Assembly (NCBI GenBank): GCA_947172415.1
Contig: OX359194.1
Span: 5,952,001-6,016,000, forward strand
Reading direction: 5' to 3'
Source: Chondrosia reniformis
Taxonomy: Eukaryota > Porifera > Demospongiae > Chondrillida > Chondrillidae
DNA length: 64,000 nt
In this document: piece by piece, positions 34,577-43,619 of the stretch
How the letters are laid out: every line of letters begins with the position of its first letter
How positions within the stretch are numbered: position 1 is the stretch's first letter
Notes under the pieces: model-generated
What the model was told of the DNA's origin: nothing
The model's input: the letters and a program-made list of their open reading frames with translations, nothing else
Databases searched by the model: none
Translations under genes and position numbers: made by a program

Positions 34577-37575
34577 TCACAATTTAACAAGTTTAGCTTC
34601 TGAAGCAGCTAAGGGCTGTATTTTAACTGGGGGAGGGCCTTTCTTTGGTAGTGTCAAGGGGTTTTCCCTAATCTGCAGTGACAGTGATTGGTAAAATAGA
34701 GCAGTAAAGTGTATAGATTAACAAGACACATTCTATATACGTACAGATATAACATGAATAGAAATAATGCAAGCTTTTTGATAACAGTTGATTTGAAAAG
34801 AACAGTTGTTTAAAACTGGTGGTAAACTCAAAATAGTAAGTCAGTAGATCGCCATTTAGTCATGACATACATTCTCTACTACATTTGAGGATCACTTACG
34901 ATATTATTCATAGCTAGGGTCATTATTCCACTACTGCACATACAGTCCTTCCTTTAAAAGTAGTTATCATGGTATATCAGGAAAGGGTAGAGGAGCAAGC
35001 AAAAGATCTTTTTATAATCAAATTTACTTTAAAGGCAGTACTTGACAGACTGGGAGACTATTGTGATGGCTTCTGCAACTGACCCTTTTCATTTCTTTAA
35101 CAAAGTTCTTGTTATCAACAATGAGTTTCTTTCTCCGTTTTCTACACTTTTCATCTATAGCTTCACACTCCTCTCCCAGCTTCTTGTTTCCCTGTGTGAT
35201 TGTTTCAATCTTTTCTTGCATTGTGTTAATTTTGGCTTCATTTGCGATATAGTTGATACATACACATGCATGAAATTGACATATTATAAACTACACATAC
35301 GTACATACCAGGTTTGAAATCAGGTACGACAACTTCATTAAATATTTCGGCCATCAATCGATGGTTTCTCTGGTATCTTGCTGAGGCTACCTGCTGCATG
35401 GTGATGTACTCTCCTTCATCATCTTCATGTGATGCTTGAGAGATGGACATCTGTAGGGAGGAGGATCTATATTTAAAATATCATGCCAAAGTGACAGAGA
35501 ATAGGAAAATTGCAATGTGACTTGCATAGAAAGACACTATTTGTAAATCTATCACCTACAATAGAATCACTTGACATATAGGTAGTAGTCATTACAGTGA
35601 CCACTTCAATCCTCTCCAAACTGTTAGGTCCTGTAGGCAGCTTTACAATTAAGAGCATGTCATCTGGCACGAGGACACACAAAGATCAAGTAGAAGATAA
35701 AGATTCCCTGGGTCACCAATGAAGGAAGGGATTCCCAGAAACAGCTGTCTGGCCCAGTGGAGAAGAAGTAGAAGGAGAGAACTCTTGTATCCTCCTCCAA
35801 AGCTCTTACTAAGTTTAGTTCTCTATAGGCCTTTATTCTAAAATACGTACGTAGATGTAGCATGTTGAAAAACAGTGTGTTAGATTATTCATGTGAATTG
35901 AGTGTGGAGCGAATGTGCATACAACAGACTATCATTCACACTCTGAAATGACTCACGACACTTGTAGGATTGTATACACATAAGCAGACACACACACACT
36001 TTGTACTAATACACACACAGCATACGTACCTGTGATGTGGATATCACGGAGGGAGGCTGTGAATACATGCTGTGTTGTTCAGCCATTGCTAGTCTCTTGT
36101 TAGCAGCTTCAAGCTCATTTTTGTTCTTCAGCCAGGTCTTGTACTCAGGTGAGTTGTGATAAATCTTAATCTGCTCCGAATAGGCTTGCTTCTCATATTC
36201 CCAATCATCAACATATTTCTGTGAACATACAACAAACACATACATTACCTCAGCACACTTTTAACAGGCATCATCACTTCCTATAATTCATAATATAGAT
36301 ATATTGTCAGGATATGAATGTTGCTTGCTTCAAGGTGACACACAACTAAACCTGCTTAATCACATACAGTAAATGCAACAAGACCTGTTTTTCTTTTTCT
36401 GTTAACTGTTTCCATCTCTGTCCCATGATTTTACTTATTTCAGACAACTTCATATCTGGAAACTCTGTTTTTACTTTGTCATAATTGTCCCTGCTATACC
36501 TCATGTATGGTTGAAGAGGCTTCTCCGGTGGCTTTGGTGGCTGGGGCATACTAGAGTTCTGGGGTCAGAGAACAAAGGAATCAGGGAGTGGAAGGTGAAT
36601 GAGAGGAGAGTGGAAGGGAAATGAGAGGGGAAGGGGGATGCGAGGAGAGTGGAAGGTAAATGAGAGGGGAATGAGAGGAGAGTGGAAGGTGAATGAGAGG
36701 GAAATGAGAGGGGAAGGGGGATGCGAGGAGAGTGGAAGGTGAATGAGAGGGAAATGAGAGGGGAAGGGGGATGAGAGGAGAGTGGAAGGTGAATGAGAGG
36801 GAAATGAGAGGGGAAGGGGGATGAGAGGAGAGTGGAAGGGGAATGAGAGGGGAGTGGAAGGGAAATAAGAGGGGAGTGGAAGGGGAATGAGAGGGAGGGT
36901 TACATACGTGTCCTCTGCCCTTGTGACTGCTCTTCTGTGGACTAGAGAATGGAGCTAGACTGGATGCTGGTATCTGATACTGAGGGTTGCCTTGTGTTGC
37001 ACTTGCAGAAGGTAGATAGCCCTGCCCACTAAGGGGTAATGGGGCAGAGTGCCCACCCCAGTTGACATGGGCGGGGCCTACCCCAGGGTACCCACCAGGG
37101 GTTTGTTGGGTTGCTACTAATGGACTTGGAGCTGCACTTCGGCTTCCTAATTCAAAATGAATGAAAAATCTAAGATACCATTTTCCTACATGCTATATGC
37201 CTATTCTGTAAAAAGAGCCTATAGGGGAACTAAACCTAAAGAGAGCTTTAGATGAAGATACAGTAGTCTTTTCTTCCTTCTTTTCCCTTCAACTTCAACT
37301 TTGAATGTTATCCACAAATAAAATACTAATAACATTATGTTTACCAAACGCTAATGCCTATGTTCAGTTAAAATAAGTTTAAAGAATAAATTAGGGCTGA
37401 AAGCTAATCGGAAGACTATCTAATATATTCAAGGACTACTCTGCAGGAACTAACTTCACACTCTGTACATATACGAAAAGAATGAAAATTATCAGTCTAT
37501 TAACTTTGTTCTACTTAAAGTAGAGTTACCATAGTAGGGATGTTGATATCCATACGGCGATCCTGAATACTGCAT
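34577..37575 (-). CDS. SMARCE1: SWI/SNF subunit SMARCE1 (BAF57) homologue
   Basis: Seven exons: 37575-37530, 37146-36908, 36558-36385, 36218-36030, 35450-35309, 35235-35084, 34672-34577, giving 345 residues (human 411). The N-terminal region is rich in Gly, Pro, Tyr and Gln. It is followed by the HMG box ([18 protein letters not shown], then [20 protein letters not shown]), the linker IYHNSPEY, the family block [20 protein letters not shown] and a coiled coil ending KEMKR. These are in the same order as vertebrate SMARCE1, a DNA-binding BAF-complex component. The last exon ([17 protein letters not shown] and following) is joined through a GTCAGT donor with correct phase. If that donor is not used, translation would read on to a stop at 35024 with a tail that looks non-coding. 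Confidence 0.87.
35665..35890 (+). repeat. R1 repeat copy, SMARCE1 intron
   Basis: Near full-length forward copy, close to the one at 1-205: 'acaaagatcaagtagaag', 'cccagaaacagctgtctgg', 'cccagtggagaagaagtag' and 'tgttagattattcatg'. Confidence 0.75.
36590..36895 (+). repeat. Purine-rich minisatellite, SMARCE1 intron
   Basis: Variable repeats of 'gaggagagtggaaggtgaat' and 'gagagggaaatgagagggga'. The plus strand is almost entirely purine. It lies directly upstream (in gene sense) of the HMG-box exon, whose acceptor is only about 30 bp away. Confidence 0.85.
37155..37292 (-). repeat. R1 repeat, partial, first SMARCE1 intron
   Basis: Reverse copy of the R1 3' half, with 'aaaaatctaagataccattt', 'gcctataggggaactaaac' and 'gatgaagatacagtagtc'. 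It begins about 10 bp from the exon 2 acceptor. Confidence 0.7.
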
Positions 37576-37666
37576 CTTGGCTATCGCTAGCGCTTAAGTG
37601 AACTACGACCGCAAGGCAGCCATTTTGTTTACTTTTACATATCGCGTATTGCGCAAGCAGAGTAAA
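37576..37666. promoter_or_regulatory. Bidirectional promoter, SMARCE1/DCAF10
   Basis: The two start codons (37575 on minus, 37667 on plus) are 91 bp apart and divergent, so both transcripts must start within or beside this interval. It contains 'gcagccattttg', the inverse of CAAAATGGC, a YY1-like core. No TATA box is visible. Confidence 0.6.
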
Positions 37667-38971
37667 ATGTCGCATGATGAATTGGTGGAGAGGGAATATA
37701 CCATTTTGAAGGGAGCATCCTTTATGGATAAGGAAAAACTATTTTATACCAGTTACTGTAACTTTGGTAACAAGAGGTCTAAAGTATTTTACAGTCCAGT
37801 TTTTTCAGACCATGGATCTGATGCTATTTTCAATCTCCGCTTCAATCAAAGTGGTATTTTAGTTGCAGTGTGTGCTAGTGGTGCTGTTGTTATCATTGAC
37901 CCGCGCGTACGTGGAATAGTACATAACAACGCATTCGCACATGATGATTGTGCCAATATCGTCGCATTTGTCAGTGAGGTTGCATTTGTCACTGGATCGG
38001 ATGACCAGAATATAAAGATATGGGACTTGAGACGGAATGGGAAGTCAATGAAAACCTTAACAGGACATAGCGGCTGGGTGAAGAATCTGGAATACGACTC
38101 AAAAAGGCAATGGCTGTACAGCTCTTCATTTGACTGCACAGTGCTAATGTGGGATATGAACAACTGGTGCACTCCTGCTAAAATGCTCCTCTTCAATCCT
38201 AGCCTCTTTCGCATGTGTTTATCAAGTGATGGGTCAATGATGATGCTTACAACAAGAGGTGATGAAGTGTACAGCCTCCTACCATTTGCATGGTTTGATG
38301 AACATATACAAAGGCTAGAGGAGTTAGATCAGCAGTCAATTGTTGACTTTTGCCAGTGGCACAGCGTGACTAAACTGGATTTTGACTGCAGTACTGTATT
38401 TTCTGATGTGTCCCGTCGTCCTCCCTTCCTTAACCCAGACTATATGCCCCATATATGCATACCGGCTCTGAATTACCACCTTGGAGACTCAGATTGTGTG
38501 GCACTGCACAAAGCCCGACTGAAGAGGACCTCAGAAATCCAGGGTATCTCTTCAGCATCTTTTAATGCCACTGGTGACTGTGTAGCTATGAGGGGCAGCA
38601 CTTTGGCCAATACCAGATCTGGGCGAATCAGTAGAGATGTTGTACTCACCTATAGTACTGATAATCTTCAAAATGAGACATTTCTGTCTACTAGTGGAGC
38701 GGGACGTATATCTGGTAGCTATGAGATTCCGCAGCTCGAGGATGGTATTATAAGGGAAGTCTGTTTTGATTCTACTGGTCAGTACGTAGCTTCTCCAGCA
38801 GATAATAACATTCTAATTTTTGATTCTATAACCAGTAAATCTAATATTATTGGGAAATGCCGTGGTCAGCATGATAAAGGAGTGGTTCTGTGTTGTCAGT
38901 TCTCACCTGTTGAGCCTATTATAGCTGCTGGAGACACGAATGGCTATATTGGAATACATTACCCTAGATAA
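37667..38971 (+). CDS. DCAF10: WD40 substrate receptor DCAF10 homologue
   Basis: A single exon of 434 residues. The first ATG is at 37667; the frame is open upstream but has no ATG. WD-repeat blocks include IFNLRFNQSGILVAVCASG, FVTGSDDQNIKIWDLRRN, LTGHSGWVKNLEYDSKRQWL and a C-terminal pair, IREVCFDSTGQYVASP and VVLCCQFSPVEPIIAAGD. Their order and spacing match vertebrate DCAF10 (WDR32), a DDB1-CUL4 E3 ligase receptor. WDLRR provides a WDxR box for DDB1 binding. The low-complexity serine-rich insert of vertebrate DCAF10 is replaced by a shorter segment. The gene shares a promoter region with SMARCE1. Its last 170 bp and downstream flank are duplicated at 42651-43619. Confidence 0.87.
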   Translation: MSHDELVEREYTILKGASFMDKEKLFYTSYCNFGNKRSKVFYSPVFSDHGSDAIFNLRFNQSGILVAVCASGAVVIIDPRVRGIVHNNAFAHDDCANIVAFVSEVAFVTGSDDQNIKIWDLRRNGKSMKTLTGHSGWVKNLEYDSKRQWLYSSSFDCTVLMWDMNNWCTPAKMLLFNPSLFRMCLSSDGSMMMLTTRGDEVYSLLPFAWFDEHIQRLEELDQQSIVDFCQWHSVTKLDFDCSTVFSDVSRRPPFLNPDYMPHICIPALNYHLGDSDCVALHKARLKRTSEIQGISSASFNATGDCVAMRGSTLANTRSGRISRDVVLTYSTDNLQNETFLSTSGAGRISGSYEIPQLEDGIIREVCFDSTGQYVASPADNNILIFDSITSKSNIIGKCRGQHDKGVVLCCQFSPVEPIIAAGDTNGYIGIHYPR

Positions 38972-39875
38972 GGGTGACACAGTTCTCAATAATGTAATAA
39001 ACAGTCTCAATGAGTAATTTGGATGATCTAAGATTTGGTGCAGAGAGCACTCCTCAACTGTTTACCTTCTGTTGATGTAGCATTTATGTTATGTATATTA
39101 TGTACTCTTTTAATTTGTATTGATTGAAATTGTTTTACAAAAACACTTTGGCCAACTGAATATTAAGTTTGTAATCATTATTCAGTATTACAGAAAATGG
39201 CAGTTGTGATCCTGTGTCTCTTCCACTTAAAAATGCACAACTACAGATTAATGCAAAGTAGGCCTTTTCACCTTCTTCCCAAGGATATATAGTATGAACT
39301 CTTGCTTATGTTATTGGGCACTAGTTTGCAATGCCTATAAATACATTTGAGCACAGTCAGTTCCTGGAGCCATTATGCACACTGCATTACAATTCAACAG
39401 TTGTGGTTTCACTTATTAAATCATTATCATCAAGGATACAGTCTATGGGGAGACAGGCTAGGGCTAGGGGGAGACTCTCGTTCCCATCAAGCGAACTTCG
39501 GTTCCGCCCATTAGCTCATTGCGCTCCTCAGGGGACATGAGTGGGCAGGGGTAATACCCAGAGTTAAATAATGATGACATCAATGCTTTAAGATCGGCTT
39601 TAGATCTTAAAGTTCCCCTATTTTTCGATACAGTCTATGTCAAAATGAGCTGGAAACTTAAGAACGTTGTTATTCTACTTATCTCAGGATTTGTTGGTAA
39701 GGTAAACAGTTGAATGCCAAGATGTATAAATAAAATGTCTTAATAGGAGCTGTAGTATGCATGTTGTGCGTGTAGTTGCCAGTGAAAGTCTCCTCGGCCA
39801 AGACAAGTGGAAGACTGGTCTACCCAGAGCGGAGGTATGTGTGCTTGTGGATAGAAAGAGCCATATAGCTATCAT
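38797..39875 (+). repeat. Segmental duplication, copy 1 (DCAF10 3' end to saposin exon 2)
   Basis: Runs from DCAF10 codons around 'agcagataataacattct' through the intergenic gap and the first two exons of saposin gene A to 'ccatatagctatcat'. It is nearly identical to 42651-43619. Differences are an R2 insertion (39448-39626, with a 13-bp duplication), an 84-bp deletion in the SapA exon and scattered substitutions. Confidence 0.93.
39448..39626 (+). mobile_element. R2 element copy with 13-bp target duplication
   Basis: Flanked by gatacagtctatg (39435-39447 and 39627-39639). The duplicated copy at 43284-43300 has this 13-mer once and no insert, giving a natural empty site. The element starts with 'gggagacaggctaggg' and ends 'ttaaagttcccctattttt'. 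It is truncated at the left relative to the copy at 10632. Confidence 0.92.
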
Positions 39876-42479
39876 GTTATACTAGGGCATACATTAGAAT
39901 GCAAGAGCCTCGCTTGAAAGCAGGGCACGTACATAATGATAACCATATCAGAGAGTACGGTAGTACTCTCTATGTAGGGATATCTCTATGCGGCTGTTTC
40001 GTTTTCCCTATACATTTGTATAGGAGCGAAAATCCGAAATAGGCTGAAAACCGCCGAAAAAAAGCTATGTATAGTTAAAAAAATAGACCAGCCATGCTAT
40101 AAACTGGCTTTTAAGGCAAGTGACCGTGTTCCGCTAACAAATGAACGAACTTTGAAATATCCCATTTTCGTTTTCTTCATCTTCATCTTCTTCGCCCGCT
40201 GTAACTAAAAAAGGAAATAAGCTTTCGAACTACTTCTTAAGCGAAAATACTCTAAATTTTTCCCGAGCTGTATTCTTTTGTAGAAGCGAGAGCGATAACG
40301 TTATTATTGAGCATGACCAGACGGTTTTCGTGGCCCAAGAGTCAAGGCTTCAATAAATTCGCCATTTTAATGACGCCATAATCAGTCGAAGATTGCGAAA
40401 CTAAAATACAAATCTAATTCCTAGCTCATGTTCCATAAATGTACAGAAACTAAAAAATTTCTACAAAAATAGTCAAGATGTAGGGATGGCACAAAAAGTA
40501 AAGAAACAAGAAAGGGATACTACATAGTGAAGCATTAGCTATGCATGAATCCTACAAGCAAGGGTGTTGGATGAGTTGTAGCGAAGGTTAGATAAAGCGT
40601 TTTTGTGTACGTTCCCATAAAGTTTGAGGCAGAGTTGTTCCTATATTGATGTGAAAGACTGAATTCGTTTGGTCGACCGTATTACTTTGGTAATTTAAGC
40701 TCTGTCTTCTCTTCTTACGTTATCTGTTAATACTTTTACTTATCCATGTGTATCATTATGAGAATAAAGCCTTGTTGAGTGTCAGCAGCATGAATTTACT
40801 AATTTCCTATTTATACTGACTTGTATTCCCATTCCTTATGTATTGCTGATGAAGACCTCTGGATGATGTGCCTTGTGACTTAACCATACATTTCTGTGCT
40901 TGGGCGCACCATTCCTACTTCAGCTTGGTGCACCCAAACAGAGTGTATGGTTATTTACTGTACATATAAATTTCAGTATATATGCAACTTCTATACAATT
41001 AGCCTTATCATATAATTACTGTCTTGTTTCGATAGGGACATCATATGACATACTTACGTATATAAAGGGCTTGGCCTTTTATGTCCTTGTGTACAAGTTA
41101 CAAAATGGTCTCTAACCCTGTTGATTATGCGAATGCATGCAACCAACCGTCGGTATTCTTAGCTCCCTATTATAATTATGCATATATAACATAAAAGGGT
41201 TTATTTATATATATACAGAATGCTGATGATACTGACTTCCAAGTTTCTAATGGATTCAGTTGTACAATGTGCGAGATGTTTGCTGAACAAAGTGTGGAAT
41301 ATATTCTGAAATATTACACTGATGTATGTATGTATCAGCTTGAACCGATATATACATGATATATGCATTATATATAAATAGAGCTTATTATCATTTTTAT
41401 GTATATAATATACATAGCTTTTGTGTGTATAATGATTGTGTATACATGTATGTAAAATGCATTAAGCATATCAACTAGGCATTAAAATAACAAAATCAAT
41501 TATATTTTCTGTGAATATAGACATATAAATTCAGACAGGAGTTGAAAAATAGTTGCAAGCAAGATTCATTTTTTTTTCACTTATTTGTAAGTTCTACAAT
41601 TTATCTATAATATATGTATTAGTTATACCACGGCACTGTGGTGTATTTGGGTTTTATATGTACGAGTCACGAGGGTGCGTACATATATAAACCCATATAC
41701 ACCGAAGCGCCGTGGTATGAGTGATATATACTCCGTAGCTTCTTATCGTTATTTTGGCGGGACTTTCAGGATGGCTCATCTAGCGTCTGGTTAGTTTTGC
41801 TTAAACGCTGATGACTTTATAGAATGCTCTTGCCCTGACTACTCCAACTGTCCTAAATGTAAGGAGAATTGTCCACCTTCCAAGTAGAAACGTCTTAGTT
41901 TACCATATTTGGGCAGGGATATAACAGGATTTAAGAAGTCGATGGCAGTATATAGCTTCTTAAATCCTGTTATATCCCGGTTACGAAATATATACACAGG
42001 TGGTTGCCCCGGCAACGGGGTATATTCCTATATTAATCTATCTTTGCTTATCCTATCTATGCATACAAGCCTATTTTTGACATCAATGTATATACATTAT
42101 ATATGTACTCAAAAGGACTGTTTATGCATGTAGAATATATGTCATGCAAGTTTTTATATGTAGCTATATTTGGCATACTGCAAGCAGCTTTATGTATATA
42201 CATGTGAGAAGCTCTATAGGAACTATATATGAATGTTGGTACTGCATTTATACAATAAATTGTAATGTAAATATTTATATACTTGTTGCATATTTAATCA
42301 TTTATATAGTCAATTGCAACAGAAACTCAGTAAATATGTGTGTAAGAGACGTTTTATATTTTTATATGAATTAGTGTGTAACTGGAGTTAACATTCTGAT
42401 GGATCACATTCCAGAGATTCAGAAAGCTGGAGCTGAAAAAGGAGCTGCACTTGTCTGCAAACTTATCAATGCTTGCTGA
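39645..42479 (+). CDS. Saposin-like gene A, SapA domain deleted, one SapB
   Basis: Proposed exons are 39645-39696, 39776-39834, 41219-41323, 41521-41586 and 42375-42479, all in phase, giving 128 residues. Exon 1 encodes a signal peptide (MSWKLKNVVILLISGFVG). Exon 2 corresponds to gene B's SapA exon but has lost 84 bp (28 codons) in frame, removing all its cysteines. Exons 3-5 supply a SapB pattern: SCTMC, then NSC, then a C at the start of exon 5, and VCKLINAC ending at the stop, six cysteines with the family's C-x5-C end. These exons differ strongly from genes B-D although the 5' part is nearly identical to gene B. Exon 4 includes a run of three Phe codons and is the weakest. The product would be a small secreted SapB protein. 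Confidence 0.6.
41610..42030. mobile_element. R4 palindromic repeat region, saposin A intron
   Basis: The arm beginning 'ataccacggcactgtggtg' (from about 41625) is mirrored by a near inverse ending 'gcgccgtggtat' (about 41720). A second, perfect hairpin follows: gggatataacaggatttaag, extending to 41938, pairs with its inverse at 41956-41978 (23-bp arms). The block ends with the mini-hairpin 'gttgccccggcaac'. A partial copy lies near 955-1080. It is non-coding. Confidence 0.7.
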
Positions 42480-42650
42480 AGAGTACACAGTAGTAAAGCT
42501 GAACTTGCTGGCTGAAATATTTATAGGACTCCAATAATACATACTGTGTGTGTGTGCCTGCATTGTTTATATTTTACTTGCAGTGAATTCATTTGCAATT
42601 TGCAAACATCTTAATAGACGGTTTGTCTTATTAATTTGACAAAAACACTT

Positions 42651-42823
42651 CAGCAGATAATATTTTAATTTTTGATTCTATAACCAGTAAATCTAATATT
42701 ATTGGGAAATGCCGTGGTCAGAATGATAAAGGAGTGGTTCTGTGTTGTCAGTTCTCACCTGTTGAGCCTATTATAGCTGCTGGAGACACGAATGGCTATA
42801 TTGGAATACATTACCCTAGATAA
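42651..42823 (+). pseudogene. DCAF10 3'-end fragment
   Basis: Duplicate of the last codons of DCAF10, including the stop, beginning within the final WD repeat. It keeps the reading frame but has no start or promoter of its own. One codon differs: His to Asn in RGQ(H/N)DKGVV. Confidence 0.9.
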
Positions 42824-43619
42824 GGGTGACACAGTTCTCAATAATGTAATAAACAGTCTCAATGAGTAATTTGGATGATCTAAGATTTGGTGCAGAGAGC
42901 ACTCCTCAACTGTTTACCTTCTGTTGATGTAGCATTTATGTTATGTATATTATGTACTCTTTTAATTTGTATTGATTGAAATTGTTTTACAAAAACACTT
43001 TGGCCAACTGAATATTAAGTTTGTGATTATTATTCAGTATTACAGAAAATGGCAGTTGTGATCCTGTGTCTCTTCCACTTAAAAATGCACAACTACAGAT
43101 TAATGCAAAGTAGGCCTTTCACCTTCTTCCCAAGGATATATAGTATGAACTCTTGCTCATGTTATTTGGCGCTAGATTGCCTATGAATACATTTGAGACA
43201 GTCAGTTCCTGGAGCCATTATGCTCGTACACACTGCATTACAATTCAACAGTTGTGGTTTTACTTATTAAATCGTTATCATCAAGGATACAGTCTATGTC
43301 AAAATGAGCTGGAAACTTAAGAACGTTGTTATTCTACTTATCTCAGGATTTGTTGGTAAGTTAAATAGTTGAACGCCAAGATGTATAAATAAAATTCCTT
43401 GAAAGGAACTGTAGTATGCATGCTGTGCGTGTAGTTGCCAGTGAAAATCTCCTCGGCCAAGACAAGTGTACCTGGGGCCCATCGTATTGGTGCAAGGATA
43501 GTCTAGCTGCTGAAGAGTGTCACGCCGCTGCATATTGTGAGGAGCGAGTGTGGAAGACTGGTCCACCTAGAGCGGAGGTATGTGTTGCTTATGGATAGAA
43601 AGAGCCATATAGCTATCAT
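42651..43619 (+). repeat. Segmental duplication, copy 2
   Basis: Partner of 38797-39875. It lacks the R2 insertion and retains the intact SapA exon, so for those two differences it shows the ancestral state. Confidence 0.93.

Noticed and set aside
35024..35083. SMARCE1 reading on to a stop at 35024 instead of splicing
   Set aside because: The read-through tail looks non-coding. A GTCAGT donor at 35084 joins in phase to an exon at 34672 with a Pro/Lys-rich coding-like tail. Kept as an alternative.
37598..37666. N-terminal extension of DCAF10 by 23 codons
   Set aside because: It begins at GTG with no ATG, and overlaps the shared promoter interval.
41820..41890. Cysteine-rich open segment as a missing saposin A exon
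   Set aside because: Its cysteine spacing does not fit SapB, and it ends in a stop; the exon at 41521-41586 fits phase, length and cysteine position better.
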